Below, piece after piece: positions 54,384 to 62,699 of a DNA stretch of 64,000 nucleotides. The DNA is taken from NCBI RefSeq assembly GCF_016862975.1, contig NZ_BONZ01000075.1, positions 62,001-126,000 of the forward strand, in the 5' to 3' direction. A model generated the notes under the pieces. That model saw only the letters and a list, made by a program, of their open reading frames with translations. It did no database searches and had not been told where the DNA came from. A program made the translations under genes and the position numbers. Position 1 is the stretch's first letter. Every line of letters starts with the position of its first letter. Origin of the DNA: Rugosimonospora africana (lineage in GTDB: Bacteria; Actinomycetota; Actinomycetes; Mycobacteriales; Micromonosporaceae).

Positions 54384-54571
54384 GCCACCCAACCCGCGCT
54401 GGCCGCTACACCCTCAACTGCGAAGCGCCTGCACTGACATCGGCACGAGCGCGCATGAGCTCGTAGGTTAGGCGGCCCCGAGCGGCGCGCGGAGCGTGAC
54501 GATCGCCGAAGATCCGCAGCGCACGACCGACGGCAGAAGCGGATGCCTCGAGGGCCGCCCATACTCAGATC

Positions 54572-54709
54572 GTGACCAAACGGAGCGGTGGCTTTCCCGT
54601 CTTGATCATCGACGGAGCTTTGTTCTCCGATTTCGATGGTTTCGCCCCTGAGTTTTCGAAGCTGCTTTATCACTACACATGGCGCGGAAACCTGTCGTAC
54701 TCCGCTTGA
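54572..54709 (+). pseudogene. Truncated barstar-family inhibitor
   Basis: 45 codons from GTG 54572: PVLIIDGALFSDFDGFAPEF, SKLLYHYTWRGNLSYSA, stop. This matches the N-terminal half of actinobacterial barstar (barnase inhibitor) proteins, where WRGNLDAFNDIL follows. The conserved C-terminal half is gone after RGNL. The remaining sequence 54710-54874 shows no continuation. No RNase partner is found nearby. The intervening 54384-54571 is empty. Confidence 0.6.
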
Positions 54710-54874
54710 TGCGTTACACCGTGGCCCCACTTGACGGGTTACAGGTGCGCGGGTCGACCGGCCACGGGCTGTCATGGGCGCGATCGGATGGGGGAAGGCG
54801 CGGTATCCGCTTCTGCCGATGGAGCAGATGTACGCTCCACGCCACCGGTGATCGTCGGGATAGTAGGAGCCGGG

Positions 54875-55234
54875 CTACAGCCACCTGATTCCGGCTTTGG
54901 TGATGTTCACTGCCAGTACCTCAACTCGCGTCGTACTGCGCGACCAAATCTCGGGACGTCGGCTCTCGGCCGCCAGGCGGCCGCTACCCACGAGAACACC
55001 CTCCTCCCATGGGGAGGGCCAGTTGGCGAAGCAGCGCACCTCGACCAGGCCATACCCCACCAACGAGACCAGCGCGGGTCCGAGGAGCTCAGCTAGCTGA
55101 TCCTTTGTCGGTGGTTCGCCGGCCAGGAAGCCACGGAAGTCCTCGGAGATCTCCCACAGCGGCCGTGCCGAATTCTGGTCCAACGGATCCAGCACCAAGC
55201 ATTCGGCGTAAGTCAACCCGTCAATCTCAGCCAT
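54875..55234 (-). CDS. Hypothetical protein
   Basis: 119-residue soluble protein from ATG 55234: AEIDGLTYAECLVLDPLDQN, FRGFLAGEPPTKDQLAELLG, ALVSLVGYGLVEVRCFANWP and a C-terminal RVEVLAVNITKAGIRWL. Mixed alpha/beta with a helix-turn-helix-like middle; it might be a small winged-helix fold, but no motif is decisive. It is divergent from the HEAT gene at 55387. Confidence 0.65.
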   Translation of the reverse strand: MAEIDGLTYAECLVLDPLDQNSARPLWEISEDFRGFLAGEPPTKDQLAELLGPALVSLVGYGLVEVRCFANWPSPWEEGVLVGSGRLAAESRRPEIWSRSTTRVEVLAVNITKAGIRWL

Positions 55235-55386
55235 CGGCCCGACCCCTTCCAACGTTGCGCCTGCCCCGAAGCTCCCACACCGATCCCGTCTGGGCGTTCA
55301 CCCGAAAACGGAGCACCCTCTCATGGCCCATGAGGGGCACCAGAATCAAAGCCATGCCTGTCGTCCGCAGTGGTTTAGTATGCGTC

Positions 55387-57324
55387 GTGAGCGAGCTGCT
55401 GGACGGGGTTTCCGAGATCGATTGGTCGACGCTCGACCACGCGTACGGCTCGGCGGAGAAGGTGCCGCACTGGCTGGCGGCGATGACGGACCCGGCGACC
55501 AGCGCCGACGCTCTCAGCGACTTGGATATGGCGGTCTATCACCAGGGCGGAGCGGTGTACTCCGCAGGCGCCGCGGTGGTCCCGTTTCTGATCCGTTTCG
55601 TCCGAGACCCGGCGGTTCCCGACCGGCCAGACATCCTGAAGTTAGTGCGCCGCTTCGCCGCGCTGCACAACGAGATGGCCGAGCCGTGGAAGTCCAGGCC
55701 GCACGCCCAGGCCTGCCGGGCGACTTTACTCGCGGCTGTCGACAGCCTTTTCGGCTTGCTTGACGAGCCGGATCCGGCCATCCGGCGCGGCGCGGTGGAG
55801 ATCCTGGTCGAGCTGGGTGAGCGGGCCGACGACCTTGTCGACGCGCTGATGCGCCGGCTTCCTGGTGAGGCGGACCCCGAGGTCGCGGCGGACTACGTTC
55901 TCGCGTTGGGCACCGTAGGCGCGGCCGGCGCCCTCACACCTGCCACACGGGCAGCTGTGGCAGCGTGGCTGTCCGAGCATGCCCCGCCGCCGGGCGATCC
56001 GGGGCGGTTCACCTTCCTGGTCTCCATCCGCCGGCTCGGTCCCGACGCCGTCATGGTCGACCACCTTCTCGCGGCGTACGCCAACGCGATGCCGCAACGC
56101 ACTGTCGGCTGGCTGGGCCGTGAGCTCGGCGCCGACCGGACGGCCCGAATCGCACTGGCCCGGATCGGGATCGGGCAAGCACTCCACACACAGCGTCAGC
56201 GGCCACTCGCCGAGGTCGGAGCGGCGATGATGAGGTGGCGCTCGGCCACGAGCGTGCTTGCCGCCGATGTGGCGGCCACTCTCGACGGGCCGCCCGCTAT
56301 CCAGCCGGCCGTTGTGCATCTGCTCGCCGCGGCGGGAGACGCCGGCCGCGGCTGGTCGGACAGTGTCGCCACGCGGATCGGTCGACCCGGTCGTCTGGGA
56401 GCCTTGGCGGCATGGGCGTTGGCACGGTGGGGCGACCGCCGGGCAATCCCGGTCGTCGAGCGGTCGCTGCGCCGCGATCCAGAGATCTTCGACATCGGTT
56501 CAGCCCATTACACCGACGAGTTTTACTGGCTGGATCAGGATCCTGCCATCGCCGATGTCTGCCTGTCTCTGGCCGCGTACGCGGACGAACTCGTGCCCGC
56601 GATCCGGTGGCGACTGCGTGACGATCCGGCCACGCCGACGGCGTATCAACTCACGCGGGTGCTGAGCGCGTTCGGGGCGGCGGCCCTGCCGGCACTACCC
56701 GAATTGACAGCGATGCTGGACACGCAGCACCCCGCACTGGCCTGCAAGGTCTTGGCCGGACTGGGTCCGGCCGCCGCAGCGGCTCGGCTAGAACTGACGC
56801 GGCTGGCGGCGTCTGACGAACCCGGTGCCAGCAGCGCTGCCTGGGCGCTGTTTCAGATAGCCGGCGACCCCGAGCCGTTCCTCGCCTGCGAGGAGGTACT
56901 CACCGCGGAACGCTTCACCGCGGTGACCGCACGCATGCTGGGCGACCTCGGCCCGCTCGGCATGCGCTACCTGCCACGTGTCGAGCGGCGGCTGAAGGAG
57001 CACCAGCCACAGTTCTGGCGCTCCTGGAAGGGTGTCGAGCTGGGCTTCGCCCACTACCAGATTACCGGTGACCCGGCACTGTGCCTGGAGGTCTTCGATG
57101 CGGCCCTCGACCCGCTGCGGCACGGCCGTCAACTGCCGGTCAGCCGGCAGGCGCTGCGCTATATCGCCAGGCTCGGGTCGGCCGCCGCCAGGTTCACGCC
57201 GCTCCTGCGCGGCGCCGTCGAGCAGGATGAACGTCTGCTCTACAGCGGAGGATGGCGCGGCATCACCGAGGACGAGGAAGCACACACCCTGGCCAACCAG
57301 GCGCTGGCCGCGATTACCCCCTGA
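55387..57324 (+). CDS. Long HEAT-repeat protein
   Basis: 645-residue alpha-solenoid. The N-terminus SELLDGVSEIDWSTLDHAYG, SAEKVPHWLAAMTDPATSAD is typical of actinobacterial stand-alone HEAT proteins. More than ten repeats follow, for example EPDPAIRRGAVEILVELGER, LGALAAWALARWGDRRAIPV, and LAGLGPAAAAARLELTRLAA. No catalytic motif or signal peptide. GTG 55387 is chosen because the family N-terminus begins here; ATG 55354 is an alternative. Third complete HEAT gene in the window; likely a binding scaffold of unknown partner. Confidence 0.82.
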   Translation: MSELLDGVSEIDWSTLDHAYGSAEKVPHWLAAMTDPATSADALSDLDMAVYHQGGAVYSAGAAVVPFLIRFVRDPAVPDRPDILKLVRRFAALHNEMAEPWKSRPHAQACRATLLAAVDSLFGLLDEPDPAIRRGAVEILVELGERADDLVDALMRRLPGEADPEVAADYVLALGTVGAAGALTPATRAAVAAWLSEHAPPPGDPGRFTFLVSIRRLGPDAVMVDHLLAAYANAMPQRTVGWLGRELGADRTARIALARIGIGQALHTQRQRPLAEVGAAMMRWRSATSVLAADVAATLDGPPAIQPAVVHLLAAAGDAGRGWSDSVATRIGRPGRLGALAAWALARWGDRRAIPVVERSLRRDPEIFDIGSAHYTDEFYWLDQDPAIADVCLSLAAYADELVPAIRWRLRDDPATPTAYQLTRVLSAFGAAALPALPELTAMLDTQHPALACKVLAGLGPAAAAARLELTRLAASDEPGASSAAWALFQIAGDPEPFLACEEVLTAERFTAVTARMLGDLGPLGMRYLPRVERRLKEHQPQFWRSWKGVELGFAHYQITGDPALCLEVFDAALDPLRHGRQLPVSRQALRYIARLGSAAARFTPLLRGAVEQDERLLYSGGWRGITEDEEAHTLANQALAAITP

Positions 57325-57417
57325 CACCAGCGAAAAGAACGCACCGCGACGCTGCGTCCGGCGGTCTGCCATCTCGTACGCCTGGTTGGCTGGAGCCAGG
57401 CTGTGACTGGTTTCATC

Positions 57418-57687
57418 CAGTGTCGCACTGACACAGCTCTGCCCATCAGGACTTGGCACCAGCGTCGCCGCAGGCTCTGTTGGCGATCTTGGGAGCGGAA
57501 GGTTGAGCGTGTCGCGTAGCAGTTCATGATGAGCGTCGACATGTCCGTGCGCCGAGGGCTCCGGCGCCACGGTCAACTGCAGACCGCTTCTCCAAACAGG
57601 AAGAGGTCAAAAACCTGCTCCCAGTTTGCTCCCACCCGTAACCTGCGACGACTCCACCGCACCTTTCACCAACCTCGATCAACAGGC
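57418..57687 (+). repeat. Dispersed repeat R1, copy D (left part, cut by IS)
   Basis: Matches copy C from about CAGTGTC through GCGCCGAGGGC, GGTCAACTGCAGACCGCTTC and the left end pair TGCTCCCA (57616-57623 and 57627-57634), and ends after CAACAGGC at 57687. The IS element begins 6 bases further. The right half is not found on the other side of the IS. Confidence 0.85.
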
Positions 57688-57822
57688 TCGAAACCTGTGG
57701 GTGAGCGTTTGGGGGGCGTACCCTCCCGACAAAAGCCCATGCCTGGAATCGAGTAAGGCCCGCGCGCCAACGCGGGTCGGGAAGGTACGCCCGTGCTCAC
57801 GGTAGTCAACCCCGAGTAGCCG

Positions 57823-58980
57823 ATGCCAGCTGACCCACCAGCGGGCGCTGGACCGGCCGATTCGGTGATCGATGAGATCGTCCGCGAGGGTGCGAGGCGG
57901 ATGCTCGCCGCCGCTCTGGAGGCCGAGGTCGCCGCCTACATCGCCACCTACGCCGATCAGCTCGACGAGCACGGTCATCGGCTCGTGGTGCGCAACGGGC
58001 ACGCGCAGCCGAGGCAGGTGCTCACCGCCGCGGGCGCGGTGCAGGTGGTGGCGCCGCGGGTCAACGACAAGCGCGTCGCCGATTCCACCGGCACCCGTCG
58101 CCGGTTTACCTCGACGATCCTGCCGGCCTGGTGCCGTGAGTCGCCGATTGTCCGGCTGACTACCCAGTGGCAGGACGAGGCCGGGTCCTTCGGCCAGCGA
58201 AGCTTGTCCACAGTGGACTACGTGTATGTGTGGGCCGACGGCATCCACGTCAACATTCGCCTGAACGAGGAGAAGCTGTGCCTGCTGGTGCTCATCGGCG
58301 TGCGCTCCGACGGCACCAAGGAACTCATCGCCCTGACCGACGGTTACCGGGAGTCGACCGGCTCGTGGGCCGACCTGCTACGCGACTGCGCCCGGCGCGG
58401 CATGCGCGGCCCGGTCCTGGCCGTGGGCGACGGTGCGCTGGGCTTCTGGGCCGCGCTGCGCGAGGTCTTCCCAACCACCCGTGTGCAGCGTTGCTGGTTC
58501 CACAAGATCGCCAACGTGCTGTCGGCGCTGCCGAAGTCCGCGCATCCCGGAGCGAAAAAGGCCCTGGCCGAGATCTGGAACGCTGAGGACCGTGAGCACG
58601 CGCGCCGGGCCGCCGCCGTGTTCAAGCTCGCCTACGGCGCTAAGTTCGGCAAAGCCGTCGCGAAGATCATCGACGACCTGGACGAACTGCTCGCGTTCTA
58701 CGACTTCCCCGCAGACCACTGGATCCATCTACGCACCACGAACCCCATCGAATCTACCTTCGCGACCGTACGCAACCGCAGCAGGGTCACCAAGGGTCCG
58801 GGCTCGAAAGCCGCCGGCATCGCGATGGCGTTCAAGCTCATCGAGGCCGCGCAGGACCGCTGGCGTGCCGTCAACGCGCCCCATCTCGTCGCCCTCGTAG
58901 GCGCCGGCGCCACCTTCGAACGCGGCAGACTCGTCGAACGTGGGCAGCAAGCCGCCCAGGACGAGGTGGTCGCGGCATGA
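57823..58980 (+). CDS. IS256/Mutator-family transposase with internal deletion
   Basis: 385-residue DDE transposase. The triad is Asp139 (VDYVYVWADG), Asp203 (AVGDGALGF) and Glu310 (TNPIEST); the C-motif VQRCWFHKIANVL is present. Between PAWCRESP (105) and VRLTTQWQDEA (110) about 40 residues that relatives carry (the PLLYLHGLSS..F..AL...G..AGLS..VI region) are missing, in frame. That part belongs to the N-terminal HTH/linker, so the enzyme may be inactive. ATG 57823 chosen. Its stop overlaps the next start (ATGA). Confidence 0.85.
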   Translation: MPADPPAGAGPADSVIDEIVREGARRMLAAALEAEVAAYIATYADQLDEHGHRLVVRNGHAQPRQVLTAAGAVQVVAPRVNDKRVADSTGTRRRFTSTILPAWCRESPIVRLTTQWQDEAGSFGQRSLSTVDYVYVWADGIHVNIRLNEEKLCLLVLIGVRSDGTKELIALTDGYRESTGSWADLLRDCARRGMRGPVLAVGDGALGFWAALREVFPTTRVQRCWFHKIANVLSALPKSAHPGAKKALAEIWNAEDREHARRAAAVFKLAYGAKFGKAVAKIIDDLDELLAFYDFPADHWIHLRTTNPIESTFATVRNRSRVTKGPGSKAAGIAMAFKLIEAAQDRWRAVNAPHLVALVGAGATFERGRLVERGQQAAQDEVVAA

Positions 58981-59456
58981 AGACTACCTATCTGCCGGTG
59001 GCCACGCCCGGTGAGGTGTGGGCGCAGCTCACGGCGTTACGGGCCAGGACCATCGTCTTCGACGTCGAACCTCTGGTGGCCTTCTGGGACACCACTCAGA
59101 GCGCGCTAGAGGACGGGATCGCGACCGTCCTCGCCTCCGCGGTCGACGCGGGCCCCGACTCGGTGGTGTTCGCGACCAACTCGGCACGCAGGCCGCCAAC
59201 GTCGCCGACCGTCGGCTGGGCCACGGTTGGCTACTTGGCCTCGGCGCGAAAGCCGTTGCGGGTGGCCGCCTTCCACGACCTACCCCGCCCTGGCGTCGTC
59301 GTCGGCGATCAGGTCGCCACCGACGGTGTCCTGGCCTGGCGTCTTCGCTATGCCTTCATGCACTACACGCCTCAACTGCCCAACGTTCCGTTCGGCCCAC
59401 GCCTCATGCGCCACGTCGGACGACCCATCCGGCCGCTACTGTTCGGCAACGCTTGA
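58977..59456 (+). CDS. HAD-like passenger protein of the IS
   Basis: 159-residue protein: TIVFDVEPLVAFWDTTQSAL (first motif, D-V-E instead of D-x-D-x-T), VVFATNSARRPP (Asn/Ser motif II position), and VVGDQVATDGVLAWRLRYAF (motif IV G-D-Q-x-x-x-D). This is the plan of YqeG/GPH-type HAD phosphatases. It overlaps the transposase stop codon and lies inside the inverted repeats, so it is co-mobilised and co-translated. A role in transposition control or merely as cargo is unknown. Confidence 0.75.
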   Translation: MKTTYLPVATPGEVWAQLTALRARTIVFDVEPLVAFWDTTQSALEDGIATVLASAVDAGPDSVVFATNSARRPPTSPTVGWATVGYLASARKPLRVAAFHDLPRPGVVVGDQVATDGVLAWRLRYAFMHYTPQLPNVPFGPRLMRHVGRPIRPLLFGNA

Positions 59457-59597
59457 AAGATCCAACCACAGGTATTGACAATTGCTCGTCGAAGACCTGG
59501 CCATAACACTAGAAGGCGCTAGAGAGGTCTACAGGTCGAGGCGAGCCAGGACGGTGGTGTCAACGGGCTCCGACCTTGCCCGTTGACATGGCCGAGG

Positions 59598-60122
59598 TCA
59601 GCCGGGGCCAACGTGCCCGCAGGTCTTCCCTTGCTGATAGCCGCCGGGAACGCCCGTGCCGACCACGGTCCAGAACCGCTCTGAGTCGGGGAAGTGGCCG
59701 CCGAGGGTGTACCAGGACAAGCCGGGGTGTTCCGAACGAAGCGCGGCCAGGCCAGCGCGGGCCAGGCCATGACGCTGGTACCGCGGCAGCGTGTAGGGCT
59801 GCTCGACCCAGCCGATCCGGCAGTCGGCGCAGGTCTGGTAGTCCACCGCGAGCACGAATTCATCCTCAAAGCGGCGGAGATTGGCTGCGCGGGTGCGCCA
59901 TCCAGCGCGCTCCGGGCAGGTGGTGTCCTGCCAGGGGTTGTCCAGAGTCGGCACGACTGGCCGGCCACGACGGAAACGCCACCGACCACGGGTCAGCCAG
60001 ACAATCAGGTTCCGCCGCGGCTCACGCTCGGACACCCGGCCCACGTCATCGGTCCGCGCGATGAGCTGTCGCACCGCTGCGATCTGCTGCTCGTCGAGCG
60101 TGTCCGGGCTGTCCTCGTTCAC
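59598..60122 (-). CDS. GNAT-like acetyltransferase
   Basis: 174-residue protein from GTG 60122, which overlaps the upstream stop. The N-terminal LDEQQIAAVRQLIARTDDVG; centre DEFVLAVDYQTCADCRIGWV; and RYQRHGLARAGLAALRSEHP, SWYTLGGHFPDSERFWTVVG, a GNAT-type acetyl-CoA loop (R-x-x-G-L-A) and C-terminal end. Two Cys-x-x-Cys-like sites (CADC) could bind metal. Substrate unknown; probably works with the coupled gene upstream. Confidence 0.65.
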   Translation of the reverse strand: MNEDSPDTLDEQQIAAVRQLIARTDDVGRVSEREPRRNLIVWLTRGRWRFRRGRPVVPTLDNPWQDTTCPERAGWRTRAANLRRFEDEFVLAVDYQTCADCRIGWVEQPYTLPRYQRHGLARAGLAALRSEHPGLSWYTLGGHFPDSERFWTVVGTGVPGGYQQGKTCGHVGPG

Positions 60123-61072
60123 CGGTTGCTGTCTTGATCTCCGGGCCAGACCCAGTAGGCGACCAGGGTCCGGCGTACGCCGGCGTCGAGCATCGCCTGA
60201 CTGCGATGCCGTCCATTGACATAAATGGACCCGTTGACGTCGCGGTCGATCTGGATGGGATCGCGCAGCAGGCTCTCGGCGGCAGTACGGGTCCACGAGT
60301 CGAAGGTCTGGGCGCGAATGATCGCCTGCGGCGCGGACACCTGTCCGTCGGGACTGGCGTCGAAATGCTCCAGCGGCCCTGGGGCAATCTGGGAAAGTGC
60401 CCGGATGGCGACGGCGGAAGCGGCCCGCCAGTCGCCCTTGTGGTACCAGCAGCAATCCCTTCCGTGGCGACGAGGCGCGAGCTGCCGCCCCAGACGCCGC
60501 CGCAGTGGCGTACCGGTCGGCATGCAGCGCGGCTCGCCGTGCAAGTCCGGACGCGGCAACACGATCACCGCGGTCACTCTGAATTGCAGCTTCCCTTCTT
60601 CGAGCGGCTCGCGCTGAACGTAGCCGGCGCCGCGGTCCGGGTCGATCGGCCCTCCGACCAGCTCCGCCAGCTCGGCTGGGCTCAGCCTAGGTCCCCACCG
60701 CACTGGGCGTTCGACCCTGTACGGTCCAGCGGCGATGAGGCGATACTGCTGGAAGCCCAAGTCCTTTTCCCCGAGCAGCTGGTGGGCAATGAACAGTGGC
60801 GGTTCGGCCTCGTCAGGGCACAGCCGTCGCCAGATCTCCTCGACGTAGCACTCGGCGCGGTTCTGCAGGCTACCGCCCTCCCCGCCGGTCTGAGTCACCA
60901 CCGCGACGGGTCGCAGCCCCGCGCCGGTGAACAGCTGAACTCGCATCGTGCCGTATCTCGTGCCGAACATGTGCTCGTCGACCACGCGGGTACGCAACCG
61001 CCCGTGCTTTGCCGCCGCAGCCCCGCCTCCCGCCCGGCCAGCTCCGGCCTCTGGTCCTTCCATGCCTATCAC
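60119..61072 (-). CDS. Hypothetical protein with ParB/Srx-like C-terminal motif
   Basis: 317-residue soluble protein. N-terminal beta-rich domain (RYGTMRVQLFTGAGLRPVAV, SLQNRAECYVEEIWRRLCPD), a basic middle containing CCWYHKGDW, and a C-terminal DRDVNGSIYVNGRHRSQAML, DAGVRRTLVAYW, which recalls the ParB/sulfiredoxin-fold motif G-R-H-R-x-x-A-x-x-x-x-G. It is translationally coupled to the GNAT-like gene. Start at 61072; the first 33 residues are Gly/Ala-rich and MFGTRYG (about 60970) is an alternative start. Function unknown. Confidence 0.6.
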   Translation of the reverse strand: MIGMEGPEAGAGRAGGGAAAAKHGRLRTRVVDEHMFGTRYGTMRVQLFTGAGLRPVAVVTQTGGEGGSLQNRAECYVEEIWRRLCPDEAEPPLFIAHQLLGEKDLGFQQYRLIAAGPYRVERPVRWGPRLSPAELAELVGGPIDPDRGAGYVQREPLEEGKLQFRVTAVIVLPRPDLHGEPRCMPTGTPLRRRLGRQLAPRRHGRDCCWYHKGDWRAASAVAIRALSQIAPGPLEHFDASPDGQVSAPQAIIRAQTFDSWTRTAAESLLRDPIQIDRDVNGSIYVNGRHRSQAMLDAGVRRTLVAYWVWPGDQDSNR

Positions 61073-61183
61073 CGTAAGCCCATGCCCGCTTCTAGCGTTG
61101 TGTCACCGACTCGGCTCGGTGTAGCCCGGCGGCACGTGGGCACGTCCGGGCGACTCCCGGATCCGGTCACACAGCGCGGCAGC

Positions 61184-61211
61184 GGCTGGTCGGGTGGTAA
61201 CTCGACCAGCC
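61184..61211. terminator. Candidate terminator hairpin
   Basis: GGCTGGTCG pairs perfectly with CGACCAGCC around a 10-base loop, 148 bases downstream of the ABC-2 operon (minus strand). No T-tract. Nothing else is supported in 61073-61358. Confidence 0.4.
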
Positions 61212-61358
61212 ACCCGTTTGTTCGATCGGCGCGTTACCTGGGCGGCGCTAGGACGCCGCGCCGGCTTGTCGGCGTGCTGCCAGAGCGACGGGCGTTCGAT
61301 GACGTGATACCAGGTCAGCCGCTTGAAGATCTCGACGGTCGCCGAGGTAGCTGTTGTT

Positions 61359-61814
61359 TCAGCTGTTCGGGTCGTATGCGCCGTCGAATTCGAAGACCGG
61401 GTTGGGTACCGTCCTGCCGGCTTTGTCGGTGAGGGTGGCCTGTCCGACGAGTTTGGATGGTCCGCCGGCCACGTAGGTGGCGTCGGCTTTGGCTTGGACT
61501 TCGAACTTGCCGTTCTGGGTTTGGCCGTGGTCGTCGTGGAAGGTGATCTGGCAGATCCAGTCGGGTCCGGGGCCGACGTCACGTACGGTGGGGCCGCCGC
61601 GGTCGCAGCTGGCGGAGGCGGCGATGGTGGTGACGGTGATGCCGGGTTCGCCGAGGATGGTCGCCCGTTGGACGTAGAGGTTGGCGAAGGTCGGGGCGAT
61701 GGCGTGTTCGAGTCGGGCCTTGGTGACGTCGGAGCCTCCGCGACCGATCAGTGCTGCGAAGGCGACGGCGAGAACTGCGGGTACGACGAGGGGGAGCAAG
61801 CGGGCGCGGTTCAT
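61359..61814 (-). CDS. Membrane-anchored accessory protein of the ABC operon
   Basis: 151-residue protein with an N-terminal membrane helix (LPLVVPAVLAVAFAALIG) and an extracytoplasmic domain: VTKARLEHAIAPTFANLYVQ, ASCDRGGPTVRDVGPGPDWI-CQITF (two cysteines, likely a disulfide) and PNPVFEFDGAYDPNS. It resembles small DUF4333-type exported domains, not verified. It starts 3 bases after the permease stop, so it is the third gene of the operon and may be a periplasmic partner of the transporter. Confidence 0.75.
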   Translation of the reverse strand: MNRARLLPLVVPAVLAVAFAALIGRGGSDVTKARLEHAIAPTFANLYVQRATILGEPGITVTTIAASASCDRGGPTVRDVGPGPDWICQITFHDDHGQTQNGKFEVQAKADATYVAGGPSKLVGQATLTDKAGRTVPNPVFEFDGAYDPNS

Positions 61815-61817
61815 GGG

Positions 61818-62699
61818 TCAGCCTCCGGTGATGTCGCGGCGACGCAGGGAGAAGTAGGCGGCGGCCAGGCACAGCGCAGCCCAGCCGGCGCTGACCGCGA
61901 TGCTGGTGATCAGGGGACCGTAGAAGCGGTGCTGGGTGAACAGGCCGTGCCAGGCTTCGAACCCTGTGGTGAGTAGCACGCGGCGGGCGAGGTTCAGTCC
62001 GCCGATGCTGGACAGCAGCTGCATGACGAAGCCCAGGACGACGGGGGCCGCGACACCCACGGTGGGGTTTCGGGTGGTGACCGACAGCAGGATGGCCAGG
62101 GCGGTGAAGCCGAGGATCGGCGGCAGGGCGGTGGCCCAACTGGCCGCGACGAGCTTCAGTGCGGCGCCCGAGGCGATGAGCTGGCCACTGAGCCCGGGAA
62201 GCGGTTGGGTGCCAACGATCAGCAGGCTCGCGGTGATAGTACTGGCGGCCAGCACGATGAATACGGCGATGTTGAACACGATCGCGGTCAGGGTCTTGGC
62301 CCAGAAAATCTGGGCGCGGCTGACGGACCGGGTGAGGATCGTTTTCCAGGTGCCGTGCTGGTCTTCGTTGGCGAAGATGTCGCCGGCGACGAGCGCGGCG
62401 AGTAGTGGGAGAACCCATTGGGCGGCGAAAGCCAGGATGAGCAGGGGTACGGCGTAGCCGCTGTCGTGGATGTGTCGGCCATAGATGGTGTCTTTCGGTG
62501 GTTGCTGGCCTTTGAAGATGACCACGATGATCGGGGGTGCGATCAGGCAGGCCAGTAGGAGGAACCGGCTGCGAGCCTGGGCGGCGAGTTTGGCCACCTC
62601 CCAGCGCAGCACGATCGCGGTGCCAGACCGGCGACCGGCACCGGTCCAGGCCCCGCTGCGGATGGGCAACGTACCGTTACCTGTGGGGTAGGCGCTCAT
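61818..62699 (-). CDS. ABC-2 transporter permease
   Basis: 293-residue membrane protein with six helices: FLLLACLIAPPIIVVIF, AVPLLILAFAAQWVLPLLAA, IVFNIAVFIVLAASTITASL, WATALPPILGFTALAILLS, APVVLGFVMQLLSSIGGL and a C-terminal SIAVSAGWAALCLAAAYFSL. GDIFANEDQHGTWKTILTRS after helix two is the ABC-2 signature (E-x-x-x-G-T). ATG 62699 overlaps the ATPase stop. Probably an exporter; substrate unknown. Confidence 0.9.
   Translation of the reverse strand: MSAYPTGNGTLPIRSGAWTGAGRRSGTAIVLRWEVAKLAAQARSRFLLLACLIAPPIIVVIFKGQQPPKDTIYGRHIHDSGYAVPLLILAFAAQWVLPLLAALVAGDIFANEDQHGTWKTILTRSVSRAQIFWAKTLTAIVFNIAVFIVLAASTITASLLIVGTQPLPGLSGQLIASGAALKLVAASWATALPPILGFTALAILLSVTTRNPTVGVAAPVVLGFVMQLLSSIGGLNLARRVLLTTGFEAWHGLFTQHRFYGPLITSIAVSAGWAALCLAAAYFSLRRRDITGG

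Larger units (their letters stand above)
57693..59473 (+). mobile_element. IS256/Mutator-type insertion sequence with passenger gene
   Basis: Candidate imperfect terminal inverted repeats ACCTGTGGGTG (57693-57703) and CAACCACAGGT (59463-59473) enclose the transposase and a coupled HAD-like gene, about 1.78 kb. The length is larger than the usual 1.3-1.5 kb of the family because of the second gene. I saw no clear target-site duplication. The termini are inferred from the repeat match and the sharp edge of copy D. Confidence 0.65.

Noticed and set aside
57685-59481. Target-site duplication of the IS256-type element
   Set aside because: The eight bases outside the left repeat (GGCTCGAA) and right repeat (ATTGACAA) do not match, so no duplication is claimed.
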